DNA of 23,936 nt from M3007 sp044350425 (GCA_044350425.1 JBILHS010000096.1:1-23936); one strand, 5' to 3'. Positions 13,186 to 21,191 are shown, numbered from the stretch's first letter. Program-made: numbers and translations. Notes: a model not told the origin generated them from the letters alone.

Positions 13186-14628
13186 TTAGAAGCCAATGAC
13201 TGCCTCTACTACGAAGCCACCAAACTTTCCGCCGTCACGATAGTCGGTAAAGTTCAGGTACTCCTGGCTAACCCATTCCCCTTTCAAAAGTAAATTTTTT
13301 GTTGGAAACCAGCCAGCAGCAACTGCCAAACGGGTGATTTCAATTTCAGAGGTGTAGTTTTGAGGGGTTCCCGTAGCCCTAATGTAACGTGCGCCAACAT
13401 ACGCTTGCTCGTTTTTCAGGAAGCGATACAATCCTTCAACAGCAACCTGATTAAATTTGCGGTCGGTGCCTTCCCTTTCAAAATTAGTGCGACCTTTAAT
13501 TGTTTCATAGCTGCCGAATAACTCCAGACCTTTATACTTGATAAATGGGTTGATACTTACAGCAAAAATCTTGTTGTTTACGCCAAGACTTGTAAAACGC
13601 CCAGAGTCTTTATTGGCTAATGAAGTAGCCGCGGTATTTCCTGAATTAGAGGGTGCAATAGCTTGTTCCATCACCATGAAGTAGTGTGAACCGGTACGGT
13701 CTCCTGCATATAATGTATTTCGAGCACTTCCCGTATTGTTGTACATGGAGCCAGACAAACGGAATCGGAAATCGTTGATAGTTTTGTCGTAAGCCAGCTT
13801 CAAGATAAGTGAAGGCTTCTTTTCGTCAGGCTCAACCTTGGGAGTGAGCGCTGTCGCTGGGTAGTTGTCTATATTTCCATTGATGAAGCCAGAAGTCAGG
13901 CCAATCATACCCATAAAGCCATCAGCAGGGAAAACATATACTTCACCCCCGATTTCAGTAGTAAAGGCATCAAAAATGAGGTTTTCAACAAAAGGGTTGT
14001 ACATGGTATTGCCACCATCTGAGCGACGGAATTGCATGTCACCAAAATTAGGCTGGAAGTGACCAATTTTAACACGCATGTAATCAGTAAACCATTTTGG
14101 ACTGCCGAACATCGGAAGTTTGTCGAACTGGATGTAGCCGCCCTTTACCCAGAATTCATTGTGGTGACGAGCTGACATGTAGTTTTCAAGACATACCCGG
14201 ATACCATCCCCGATCTGCATGTCGAGGTTTAAGTTTGCCATAGCAAGGTTAAATCCGGAAAGTGTGGTAGAGGTCGAGTCGCTTCCGTTCAAAATCCAAA
14301 CGGTAGTGTCTTTAGGAGCCGTTGGTGTATAGGCAGTTCCAACGCCATAAAGAAAATTGGTATTCCGAATATCCTTGGGTGTTTTTGCGTTTTTAGAATA
14401 TAGAGCTAGGTTTTCGTGCTTCAGTGATTGAAAATCCTGCGTAAATGACCCACCGATACGGATCTTAAATCCGGTATATTCTGGCTGTTCAGCCTTTTTA
14501 GAAGGTTCAAAAACGTTGATGCCGTCTTTGTCCCACGAGCGGTGGTATTGAATCGATGGTTGTTGGGCAAGTGCCCAGTTGGCGCAGAAAAGCAGCGCAA
14601 GTGCAGAAAGCGTTAGTCCTTTTTTCAT
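13186..14628 (-). CDS. Outer-membrane beta-barrel porin
   Basis: 480 residues with a clear signal peptide (MKKGLTLSALALLFCANWAL then AQQ) and alternating amphipathic strands ending in FVVEAVIGF, the C-terminal aromatic residue typical of outer-membrane barrels. The segments FKIRIGGSFTQDFQSL, MRVKIGHFQPNFGDMQFRRS, AVSINPFIKYKGLELFGSYE and VAAGWFPTKNLLLKGEWVSQ fit the phosphate-selective/OprP-like porin group. It probably lets small solutes through the outer membrane; the substrate is unknown. It lies 31 bp downstream of one YceI gene and upstream of another, so porin and lipid-binding barrels are likely co-expressed. Confidence 0.8.
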   Translation of the reverse strand: MKKGLTLSALALLFCANWALAQQPSIQYHRSWDKDGINVFEPSKKAEQPEYTGFKIRIGGSFTQDFQSLKHENLALYSKNAKTPKDIRNTNFLYGVGTAYTPTAPKDTTVWILNGSDSTSTTLSGFNLAMANLNLDMQIGDGIRVCLENYMSARHHNEFWVKGGYIQFDKLPMFGSPKWFTDYMRVKIGHFQPNFGDMQFRRSDGGNTMYNPFVENLIFDAFTTEIGGEVYVFPADGFMGMIGLTSGFINGNIDNYPATALTPKVEPDEKKPSLILKLAYDKTINDFRFRLSGSMYNNTGSARNTLYAGDRTGSHYFMVMEQAIAPSNSGNTAATSLANKDSGRFTSLGVNNKIFAVSINPFIKYKGLELFGSYETIKGRTNFEREGTDRKFNQVAVEGLYRFLKNEQAYVGARYIRATGTPQNYTSEIEITRLAVAAGWFPTKNLLLKGEWVSQEYLNFTDYRDGGKFGGFVVEAVIGF

Positions 14629-14659
14629 AAAACAGGAAGGTTAAGTTGTTAAACTATTT

Positions 14660-15229
14660 TTAGATTTGTTTCAAGGTCACCTGGAAGACTATTTCAATCT
14701 CGTCTCCTACGGTCATAGTACCCATCAGGGCGGTAGGGGGTTTGATCTTGTAGTCGGTCATCTTTAATTTTTTGGAGCCACTGAAGGTGATGGAGCCGTC
14801 TCCACCTGTTTTTCCCTGCACATACATCTCAATCTTATTGTTTACGCCAGCAATGAATAAATTGCCGACAACATTGATGTCATAGACCCCTCCACGGTTA
14901 TTCATACCAGCCACTTTATCCAGCTTGAAGTAGATATTCGGGTGATCGTTTGCCCTCAATGCATCATATGTCTTGTTGTCCATGATGGAGCCTTTGGTGC
15001 TTTTGATCGTCTTGACTGGAACCTCTACCTGAAACCACCCGATTGATTTGAGCCCGCTGGCATCCACGGTCATCCCTCCGTTTGCCCGCACTTCGTTGGC
15101 CGTAGACTGCCAGTCATGTAGGTTGGAGGTTCCTTTAATTACCAAAGAATAATTGGATGAGCGGTAGTTTGCCTGGCCAAAAGCAAATGAAAGCGTGAAT
15201 AGAAATAGAATAGCAAATTTGATTCTCAT
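14660..15229 (-). CDS. YceI-like periplasmic protein, first gene of the porin operon
   Basis: 189 residues from ATG 15229; this start gives a proper signal peptide (MRIKFAILFLFTLSFAFGQA). A longer frame to 15313 would run through the promoter and the palindrome and is rejected. YceI features: YSLVIKGTSNLHDWQSTA at the start, MDNKTYDALRANDHPNIYFK in the middle and LKMTDYKIKPPTALMGTMTV at the end. The GTSNLHDW form is the common one in this phylum. Role: binding of a lipid-like ligand in the periplasm, by family analogy. Confidence 0.9.
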   Translation of the reverse strand: MRIKFAILFLFTLSFAFGQANYRSSNYSLVIKGTSNLHDWQSTANEVRANGGMTVDASGLKSIGWFQVEVPVKTIKSTKGSIMDNKTYDALRANDHPNIYFKLDKVAGMNNRGGVYDINVVGNLFIAGVNNKIEMYVQGKTGGDGSITFSGSKKLKMTDYKIKPPTALMGTMTVGDEIEIVFQVTLKQI

Positions 15230-15246
15230 GTCGATTAATTTTGATG

Positions 15247-15254
15247 CAAATGTA
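15247..15254 (-). promoter_or_regulatory. -7 promoter element for the YceI-porin operon
   Basis: TACATTTG on the minus strand is a full match to the Bacteroidota consensus TAnnTTTG and lies 17 bases before the ATG at 15229. This supports both the start choice and a short leader. No obvious -33 TTG is seen. Confidence 0.6.
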
Positions 15255-15305
15255 GGAGAGGGCGGAGTGCTTGTCTGGTGACCCCCATTAGTGGCAGGTT
15301 TGATC

Positions 15306-15329
15306 TTCGTCATATTGTGTTATGACGAA
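15306..15329. promoter_or_regulatory. 24-bp perfect palindrome, candidate operator
   Basis: TTCGTCATA and TATGACGAA are perfect 9-bp arms around TTGTGT. It lies about 52 bp upstream of the -7 element and 77 bp upstream of the YceI start, where an activator or repressor dimer would be expected. The regulator is unknown; the spacing is compatible with a dimeric helix-turn-helix protein. Confidence 0.55.
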
Positions 15330-15552
15330 AGTTTGACTTTCACCAACCAAAAGCAAGTGACACGTCGGCATTATTTAGTCTGACCTCCGGGTAGGCATAA
15401 AAAGGGCGTTTTGCAACCATGCTTAAATCCTGAAGTGTAAAATCAGTTAAACAGTTGGGACCAGTGGCAAGTGGATTGCTTTACCTTCACTGCTGGAGAA
15501 AATGATTTTTTTAAGTTTTCCATTCCAGTTTAGCTAATCAAAACATTTACAC

Positions 15553-15967
15553 ATGAAAGCACTGGACATTTCTGGCGGCGGTAGCAAAGGCGCTTTTGCG
15601 GGCGGCGTGGCCGAATACCTGATGAAAAACGGTCAGAAAGAATATGATCTTTTTGTAGGTGCCTCGACGGGTAGTTTGCTTGCGCCCTTGTTGGCCGTCG
15701 GAGATTTAGAACTGGCCAAAAAGATTTACACCAACGTTACCCACCAGGATATTTTTGCCATTTGTCCTTTTCTGTTCAGGAAAAGCAAAGACGGGGTGAC
15801 TCAGGTCAGTATCAATCACTGGGGGATTGTTAAGATGTTCTGGCGAAGAGAAAAAACCTTTGGAGACAGTCATATTTGATCCGGTCCAGATGGCTGCCTG
15901 ATGGGTAGAGGGCTGTCAGTTGTTTCAGGCTGAAAAACTGGTCAGCTATTCCATTGAACCTGAATAA
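15553..15967 (+). pseudogene. Patatin-like phospholipase remnant with internal deletion
   Basis: Residues 1-104 are a standard patatin N-terminus: ALDISGGGSKGAFAGGVAEY (oxyanion loop), FVGASTGSLLAPLLAVGDLE with the nucleophile serine in GASTG, then NHWGIVKMFWRREKTFGDS. A stop follows at once. In another frame (from about 15873) the sequence continues IFDPVQMAA, a TGA, then WVEGCQLFQAEKLVSYSIEP and TAA at 15965-15967, which looks like the C-terminal helix of the family. The central part with the catalytic Asp (DGG/DGA) is missing, so the serine-aspartate dyad cannot form. The C-terminal match is weaker than the N-terminal one. Confidence 0.75.
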
Positions 15968-16002
15968 ATAACAGATAGAAAAGCTTGCTCAAGCATAATA
16001 TC

Positions 16003-16818
16003 ATGCCCATTACCCAAATCTTAGCGATTTCCTTTTTCCTTTTGCTGTTGGTAGCATTCTGGTATTGGCTTTATCCTAAAAGGAGAAAAAAAGAAGCGAC
16101 CACGCTCCCGCAAAACTGGCGAGCCATTCTTTTAGAGAAAGTTCGGTTTTATGGTCAACTTGAGCCGCCTGAAAAAAAACGTTTTGAAACGGGTGTTCAG
16201 CAATTTTTGAACGAAGTGGAGATCGCTGGCGTAGGTACGGAACTGAGTGATACCGACAGATTGCTGGTAGCTTCCAGCGCGGTTATTCCCTTGTTTGGGT
16301 TTCCGGGCTGGAAGTACCGGAAATTAAAGGAGGTGATCCTCTATGAAGGCTCCTTCAATCAGGATTATGATACCCGGCTAGGTGAGGAACGGAATATCCT
16401 TGGATTGGTCGGTGGAAGCGGCATGACGGGGACTATGATCTTGTCAAAACCTGCACTACATCAGGGATTTGCGAACCACTCCAGCCACAACGTCGGCATC
16501 CACGAATTTGTCCACCTGTTAGACAGAGCGGACGGTGGCACAGACGGCGTTCCGGAAATCCTACTGGAACAGCCTTTCCTGATCCCATGGGTGAAAAGAA
16601 TGCACCTGGAAATTAAAGCCATTCTGGATGGCGCATCGGATATCAATCCTTACGGCAGTACGAATGAGGCCGAGTTTCTAAGCGTGGTAAGTGAGTATTT
16701 TTTTCAACAACCTGATTTGCTCGAAAAACGGCATCCTGAATTGTTTGCCCTGCTTGAGAAGATCTTCAGGCAAGACTTGGGCGGAGCACAACCTGCAATC
16801 GAGGATCACCAGATTTGA
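16003..16818 (+). CDS. mtfA: MtfA-like zinc metallopeptidase
   Basis: 271 residues from ATG 16003, giving a single N-terminal membrane anchor (ITQILAISFFLLLLVAFWYW). Zinc site: HEFVH at residues 167-171 and the third ligand Glu in NEAEFLSVVSEYFF (about residue 224). WKYRKLKEVILYEGSF and the GxxxHNVGIHEFVHLLD block are family-typical. MtfA of E. coli is an aminopeptidase that also binds the Mlc repressor of the glucose system; whether a Mlc-like partner exists here is unknown. The membrane anchor is common in Bacteroidota homologues and would place the domain at the membrane. No partner gene lies nearby. Confidence 0.9.
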   Translation: MPITQILAISFFLLLLVAFWYWLYPKRRKKEATTLPQNWRAILLEKVRFYGQLEPPEKKRFETGVQQFLNEVEIAGVGTELSDTDRLLVASSAVIPLFGFPGWKYRKLKEVILYEGSFNQDYDTRLGEERNILGLVGGSGMTGTMILSKPALHQGFANHSSHNVGIHEFVHLLDRADGGTDGVPEILLEQPFLIPWVKRMHLEIKAILDGASDINPYGSTNEAEFLSVVSEYFFQQPDLLEKRHPELFALLEKIFRQDLGGAQPAIEDHQI

Positions 16819-16924
16819 AACTCCTGAGCAGCAGCAATTTTGATGGTCTTGGAAATGTCTATTCAGAGTTCTCCCACATCCGGATCAGGTTGCTGTAGCC
16901 AACACAGAGTGGTTTTGAACAAGT

Positions 16925-17054
16925 ATGCTTTTCCAGACTACTGGACATTTTGACAATAGACGTTGGACTTGCACTCTAAAAAATTGAAAATCATGCACTT
17001 GCAGGATCGTGTCTAGTGTCCAAGGTCAAAATGTCCAGTAGTCTGATGCTTTTC
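16925..17054. mobile_element. 112-bp MITE, family B, with perfect 9-bp target duplication
   Basis: Terminal inverted repeats of 21 bp are perfect: left arm 16934-16954 begins CAGACTACTGGACATTTTG and right arm 17025-17045 is its exact reverse complement. ATGCTTTTC stands directly on both sides (16925-16933 and 17046-17054). The 70-bp core encodes nothing. It differs from family A in ends, size and target length. 9-bp duplications are made by several IS families (IS4, IS1, the IS903 group), so the parent is not identified. The perfect arms and target copies suggest recent insertion. Confidence 0.9.
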
Positions 17055-17107
17055 AATCATTTTGAAATCAAGCAATTGCATCACTCAAATCATTAAAATC
17101 ACTTTAA

Positions 17108-17534
17108 TCACAGTATATATACCTGTAACATGAGCAAGTTTACCTCGCCTTGCGGGTTTTGTTTTTCCAATCCAGCCTGCACCGTTTTGAGTTGAAAAAG
17201 GATCTCGCGTTGCTGTGGGTTCCTTACAACGCATTGCATCCAGACCACTGCAGCAAGCCTGATACCAGAAGTTACGGGCAACACGCCATGTATCTGTGTA
17301 GTGGGATAAATAATACCATCGCCGGGATTCAGTTTGTAGCGTTGTTCACCTATCTGGCTGATAATGGCCAATTGTCCACCTTCGTAACTCATGGGCTCAG
17401 AAAGGAAGATTGCGCTTTACGGACTTTGCTGCATCGGTAGCTACTCCGCCCTCAAAATGGGCAGATGATAACAACCCGCCAATTGTATCCTTAAGTAGGC
17501 CGGCAACGGAAAGATATGCGGAAGGGAGATTCAC
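17108..17534 (-). pseudogene. PKHD-type 2OG-Fe(II) dioxygenase remnant (PiuC/YbiX family)
   Basis: The N-terminal piece (to about 17400) reads VNLPSAYLSVAGLLKDTIGG then SAHFEGGVATDAAKSVKRNL and stops. The C-terminal piece, in another frame, reads LSEPMSYEGGQLAIISQIGE, then YKLNPGDGIIYPTTQIHGVL and WMQCVVRNPQQREILFQL. These are the two ends of the family with about 70 residues missing between, including the first iron-binding HxD; the second His (QIHGV) remains. ATG is absent at the N-terminus; GTG 17534 is the likeliest old start. Intact homologues hydroxylate unknown targets and are often iron-regulated. Confidence 0.8.
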
Positions 17535-17559
17535 AAATAAGTTTGTTGGGTCGTAAAAA

Positions 17560-18183
17560 CTACCCTTTTTTGCATCGAATGCCCACCTCTCGCTCAAAGC
17601 GCATGGCTACAGCATCTTTCAGATTTGGATTCGGCAGACAATAAAAATTTTCCAGTTTGTCAACGTGTTGCTCACTAATACCATCCAAATTGGAGAGCAG
17701 ATTATAGTTGCAATAGAGGGTTTGTAGGTTGGTAAGGCCAGCCAAAGGCATCAGGGAATCAATTTGATTTACGTTCAAGTAGAGCTCCTTCAAATCAATC
17801 AGGCCCTCCACTCCTTCCAGTGAAGTAATTTGATTGTTGTATACAAAAAGGGAACGCAGGTTTTGGAAGAAGGCAACTTCCCGGATCTGGGTTAATTTAT
17901 GAAAAGTCACCACTACGACTTCCGTATTAGGGAGTCCGATGAGGCCGGTCATATCTTCCAGCTCAAAACTCATATTGGGGTAGGGGGCTGTCGGTCCTGC
18001 AAAACGATGGTTGGGAGCGTTGAAAACATTCATCAATAGTTCTTCACCAAGTGATTCAGTGCTGCTGCGGCGGAGGGCTACTTCGTTGAAGGCCTGCTTC
18101 CAGGCGTCGTTAAGGCCATTCCACCAGGCCGTGGCAATGAAGGTTTGAGTCTCTGTAGCGTGGGAAGAATTGGTTGATTCCAT
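17560..18183 (-). CDS. Leucine-rich repeat protein
   Basis: 207 residues without signal peptide. Residues ~20-60 are a head domain (WWNGLNDAWKQAFNEVALRR). Residues ~92-175 hold about four LRRs: LTQIREVAFFQNLRSLFVYN, ITSLEGVEGLIDLKELYLNV, IDSLMPLAGLTNLQTLYCNY and LLSNLDGI. LRR folds bind other proteins; the partner is not known. The first ~35 codons overlap the end of the truncated tail-collar gene (18078-18183) in another frame. The close link to three collar genes suggests a common role, perhaps target recognition, but this is inference. Confidence 0.8.
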   Translation of the reverse strand: MESTNSSHATETQTFIATAWWNGLNDAWKQAFNEVALRRSSTESLGEELLMNVFNAPNHRFAGPTAPYPNMSFELEDMTGLIGLPNTEVVVVTFHKLTQIREVAFFQNLRSLFVYNNQITSLEGVEGLIDLKELYLNVNQIDSLMPLAGLTNLQTLYCNYNLLSNLDGISEQHVDKLENFYCLPNPNLKDAVAMRFEREVGIRCKKG

Positions 18184-18494
18184 GATAGGATTGTGGCGGT
18201 CAGCGTAGCAGTGATGGGGTGGGTGTGGGATGCCAGGTTAGAGATATTAAGGGTTTCAGTATTCGCTCCGTCCATTTTTCCAAGGACGGTGCTGGGTGAT
18301 GGGCCTACAGCAGTTCTCCCCCGGAAATCAGGCAGTGCAAATGTTTGTACGCCATCGCCGCCGTATGTAGTGCCGAGTAAGGAGAAAAGAGCTTCGTTTT
18401 CACTTATTGAAATGATTTGCCCATTGCAGATCGCCCAGTTTTTGGGTTCGAAGTCTGCTGCAAAGAGCATGATGGATGCCAGATAACCTTCCAT
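18078..18494 (-). CDS. Phage tail-collar (MdpB-like) protein, third copy, C-terminus lost
   Basis: The first ~100 of 138 residues match its two neighbours: MEGYLASIMLFAADFEPKNW, AICNGQIISISENEALFSLL and GTTYGGDGVQTFALPDFRGR, then ASHTHPITATLT. At that point the collar homology stops, and the remaining ~35 residues are simply the LRR gene read in another frame. Full-length neighbours have 177-179 residues and end in YIICLHGYFPSRS or YIICVEGMFPVRN; that end is missing here. The product may be non-functional or may gain a new tail. Confidence 0.7.
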   Translation of the reverse strand: MEGYLASIMLFAADFEPKNWAICNGQIISISENEALFSLLGTTYGGDGVQTFALPDFRGRTAVGPSPSTVLGKMDGANTETLNISNLASHTHPITATLTATILSWNQPILPTLQRLKPSLPRPGGMALTTPGSRPSTK

Positions 18495-18538
18495 GGTCGT
18501 GGATATTTTTTGATGAAAAAATTGGATTCTTTTTAAAC

Positions 18539-19078
18539 TTAGCTGCGACTTGGGAAATATCCGTGCAAGCAGATTATATAGTTCATCCCTAGGGAAGGTT
18601 GTGTGACCCTAAATGGATTCGACCCTCCTTGTGCATGTATTTCGGCACTAAAACCGCTGTTATGAACCGTAGGCGTAGTGCCTGCGGTGGCATAAGTTTT
18701 TGCAATAGGGGTTGCCAGAATGTTGTTGTCTGGCTGATTAGACGTAGCGGCAGAGTTGCTGACTAGGATCGAAACAGCACCTGCTGTGTGCGTGTGCGCA
18801 GGCATCTGTGCTTCGGTCATCGTAACACTTGCTGTGCCGCCCGTTTGCCCGAGGTTATAGTTTGATAGACCAGGGCCTTCCCCTGCACCGATCGCTACAC
18901 GTCCTTGCAGGTTGGGCAGGCCAAAATTGGTTCTCCCATTCCCGCCATAAGTAGTGCCAAGTAAAGCAAAGAGTGCTGTATTCGATGCAATGGACTGCAT
19001 TTGGCCATTACAGAACGCCCAGTTTTTAGGCGCAAAATTTCCAGCGAACATCGTGATGGTTGCTATTATACCTTCCAT
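18539..19078 (-). CDS. Phage tail-collar domain protein (microcystin-dependent/MdpB-like), second copy
   Basis: 179 residues, full length. MEGIIATITMFAGNFAPKNW opens the collar domain, followed by AFCNGQMQSIASNTALFALL, GTTYGGNGRTNFGLPNLQGR, the MPAHTHTAG loop and the end NPFRVTQPSLGMNYIICLHG. Tail-collar domains form trimeric tips in phage tail fibres; many Bacteroidota carry sets of such genes without other phage genes, and their role is unsettled. It is 44 bp from the third copy and 54 bp from the first, so the three are probably one transcript with the LRR gene. Confidence 0.9.
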   Translation of the reverse strand: MEGIIATITMFAGNFAPKNWAFCNGQMQSIASNTALFALLGTTYGGNGRTNFGLPNLQGRVAIGAGEGPGLSNYNLGQTGGTASVTMTEAQMPAHTHTAGAVSILVSNSAATSNQPDNNILATPIAKTYATAGTTPTVHNSGFSAEIHAQGGSNPFRVTQPSLGMNYIICLHGYFPSRS

Positions 19079-19132
19079 ATTGATTGTTGTATGTTTAAAA
19101 ATGAATGTACTTGAGATAGAAATGAGGAAGGC

Positions 19133-19666
19133 TTAATTCCGGACAGGGAACATGCCTTCCACACAAATGATGTAGTTGATCGCCTGATATGGCTGTATGA
19201 TCGAGATAGGTTGATTTCCACCTTGCACGGCTATCTTCACGTTCGCACCGGCTAGGGTCGTACCTGTGCTGGCAGATAACGGTGCATAAAGGGCTTGGGA
19301 GGTTTGGGCCAAAACCGAGGTCGGATCGTTACTTTTATGATTGTCAGAACAGGTACCTACCCGGGCACTCAGATCATGTGCATGAGCAGGCAAATTTGCT
19401 TGGTTCAGGGTTATGATTTCGGTTCCCGCAGATTCTCCCAGGGAAATGGGAGGAAGGCCATTCCCGGTTCCAGTGCCCACTGCAATGCGTCCGCGCAGGT
19501 CGGGCAAGGCAAAGTTGTTTTTTCCATCGCCTCCATAAGTGGTGCCGATAAGCGCGAAAAGTGCCATGTTTTCGTTGACCGATAGCAAAGAACCGTCGCA
19601 GTACCTCCATGATTCGGGCGCAAAATTCCCTGCAAAAATCATAACGGTTGCTAAATAAGTATCCAT
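19133..19666 (-). CDS. Phage tail-collar domain protein (MdpB-like), first copy
   Basis: 177 residues from ATG 19666. It has MDTYLATVMIFAGNFAPESW, then YCDGSLLSVNENMALFALIG, GTTYGGDGKNNFALPDLRGR, LPAHAHDLSARVG and the C-terminal NYIICVEGMFPVRN. It is a diverged paralogue of the two following genes and the first of the set. No head, tail-tube, integrase or lysis genes lie beside it, so this does not look like a prophage. Confidence 0.9.
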   Translation of the reverse strand: MDTYLATVMIFAGNFAPESWRYCDGSLLSVNENMALFALIGTTYGGDGKNNFALPDLRGRIAVGTGTGNGLPPISLGESAGTEIITLNQANLPAHAHDLSARVGTCSDNHKSNDPTSVLAQTSQALYAPLSASTGTTLAGANVKIAVQGGNQPISIIQPYQAINYIICVEGMFPVRN

Positions 19667-19821
19667 AATCAAAAAGGACTATTTAAATGGTGAAGAGTAA
19701 AACAGTAAAAAAAATTCATGAGGCCAAGGTATATGTTTTTAAGAATGCTGTTTTATGTAAAATTTAACACATATGATATTGTCAGATCAATCTCATTTTA
19801 CTTTCTGCCGTGCTTTCCACC

Positions 19822-19829
19822 TACCTTTG
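19822..19829 (+). promoter_or_regulatory. -7 promoter element of the DEAD-box helicase gene
   Basis: TACCTTTG matches TAnnTTTG fully and ends only five bases before ATG 19835. Transcription starting at the usual distance would begin at or next to the ATG, giving a leaderless or nearly leaderless mRNA. It supports 19835 over the in-frame ATG at 19718. Confidence 0.55.
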
Positions 19830-19834
19830 CACCC

Positions 19835-21160
19835 ATGGAATCAAATCAATTGCTTCGAACCACCCTCTCCAATCTGGACATACCGGTGCTCAATGAAATG
19901 CAGGAACAGGCGTTTCACACCATTCAAGACGAAAAAGATACAATCATTCTGGCGCCGACGGGCTCCGGGAAGACCCTTGCTTTTCTATTGCCCATCTTAC
20001 ATCAGTTAAAAGCAGATCAATCGGGTGTGCAGTGCCTGATTCTGTCACCCACCCGCGAATTGGCCATTCAGATTGAGCGCGTGTGGCAAAAAATGTCCAC
20101 AGGTTTCAAGGTGAATACCTGTTATGGTGGCCACCCGATGCAGACCGAGATCAATAATCTGAGCCAGCCACCCGCTTTGTTGATTGGCACGCCCGGGCGT
20201 ATCGTAGAACATATCAGCCGAAAATCCTTCGACCCCACTTCGGTCAGGGTTCTGGTGCTGGATGAGTTTGACAAAGCCCTGGCCATGGGCTTTCAGGAAC
20301 AAATGACGGAGATCCTAAAAGCGCTTCCGGGCCTGGAAAAGCGCGTGTTAGCCTCTGCTACCAATAAATTAGTCATTCCGGAGTTTGTCGGCGTCACCAA
20401 ACCCGTCACCCTGAACTACAATGAAGCCGAGGAAAAATCTACCGATGGGTTGATCATCAAGAGCGTGGAGTCCCCCACGCACGACAAATTTGAGGCACTT
20501 GCCCAGCTACTCTGCTACTTTGGCAATGAGCCTACCCTCATTTTTTGCAATCAGCGGGAGTCCACGGAAGTCACTAGGGAGCGACTTGCAGAAAGGGGTA
20601 TTTCCAGTTCCAGTTTTCATGGTGGCATGGAGCAGATAGAGCGTGAATCTACGCTGGTGCAATTCCGCAATGGAAGTATCGTCTTTCTTGTCTGCTCTGA
20701 TCTGGCTGCCCGTGGACTCGATATTCCGGAGGTGAAAAACGTGGTGCACTACGAACATCCGATGAAACTCAACGAGTTTATCCACCGCAACGGACGGACA
20801 GCCCGCATGCATGCACAAGGCGCAGCATACCTGATCCTGTCACCAGACGCACCCGTTCCGGCGTATCTCAGCGAAGCTCCTGAAGTGCTGCATTTACCTG
20901 CCGACCTCCCCTTGCCACCCGCTCCGCCCTGGGTAACGCTCTACATCAGCGGGGGGAAAAAGGATAAACTCAGTAAAATAGACATCGTAGGATTTCTTTC
21001 CAAAAAAGGGGGACTTAAACCCGATGATCTGGGTAAGATCGAAATGATGGACCACATGTCTTTTGTGGCGGTTAAAAAAGGCGTGTTGAAGCAACTCCTG
21101 ACAGCCATTGCAAATGAAAAAATGAAGGGGAAGAAGTATAAGATTGCGGTAGCGAGGTAA
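19835..21160 (+). CDS. DEAD-box RNA helicase, DbpA-like
   Basis: 441 residues. ATP-dependent RNA unwinding motifs in order: I APTGSGKT (40-47), Ia SPTREL, Ib TPGRI, II DEFD (143-146), III SAT (174-176), IV IFCN, V ARGLDIP and VI HRNGRTAR (317-324). Residues ~364-441 form a DbpA/CsdA-type RNA-binding domain (WVTLYISGGKKDKLSKIDIV), which in E. coli DbpA targets 23S rRNA hairpin 92; a role in large ribosomal subunit assembly is therefore likely. Motif II is DEFD instead of DEAD and motif VI has Asn for the usual Ile and Ala for Gly. The start at 19835 fits the promoter; upstream in-frame codons give unrelated hydrophobic sequence. A hairpin follows the stop. Confidence 0.9.
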   Translation: MESNQLLRTTLSNLDIPVLNEMQEQAFHTIQDEKDTIILAPTGSGKTLAFLLPILHQLKADQSGVQCLILSPTRELAIQIERVWQKMSTGFKVNTCYGGHPMQTEINNLSQPPALLIGTPGRIVEHISRKSFDPTSVRVLVLDEFDKALAMGFQEQMTEILKALPGLEKRVLASATNKLVIPEFVGVTKPVTLNYNEAEEKSTDGLIIKSVESPTHDKFEALAQLLCYFGNEPTLIFCNQRESTEVTRERLAERGISSSSFHGGMEQIERESTLVQFRNGSIVFLVCSDLAARGLDIPEVKNVVHYEHPMKLNEFIHRNGRTARMHAQGAAYLILSPDAPVPAYLSEAPEVLHLPADLPLPPAPPWVTLYISGGKKDKLSKIDIVGFLSKKGGLKPDDLGKIEMMDHMSFVAVKKGVLKQLLTAIANEKMKGKKYKIAVAR

Positions 21161-21191
21161 TATATGGAACGCAGTTTTTTTTATTCAGAAA

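Larger units (their letters stand above)
15230..15552. other. 323-bp divergent intergenic region
   Basis: Holds the promoter and palindrome of the minus-strand operon at its left end. In the remaining 15330-15552, before the patatin remnant, I see no gene, RNA or strong promoter match. Confidence 0.5.

Noticed and set aside
15230..15313. Longer start for the first YceI gene
   Set aside because: The added residues cover the -7 element and the palindrome and hide the signal peptide.
18078..19666. Tail-collar genes as part of a prophage
   Set aside because: No integrase, capsid, tail tube, lysis or attachment-site signals; neighbours are ordinary chromosomal genes.
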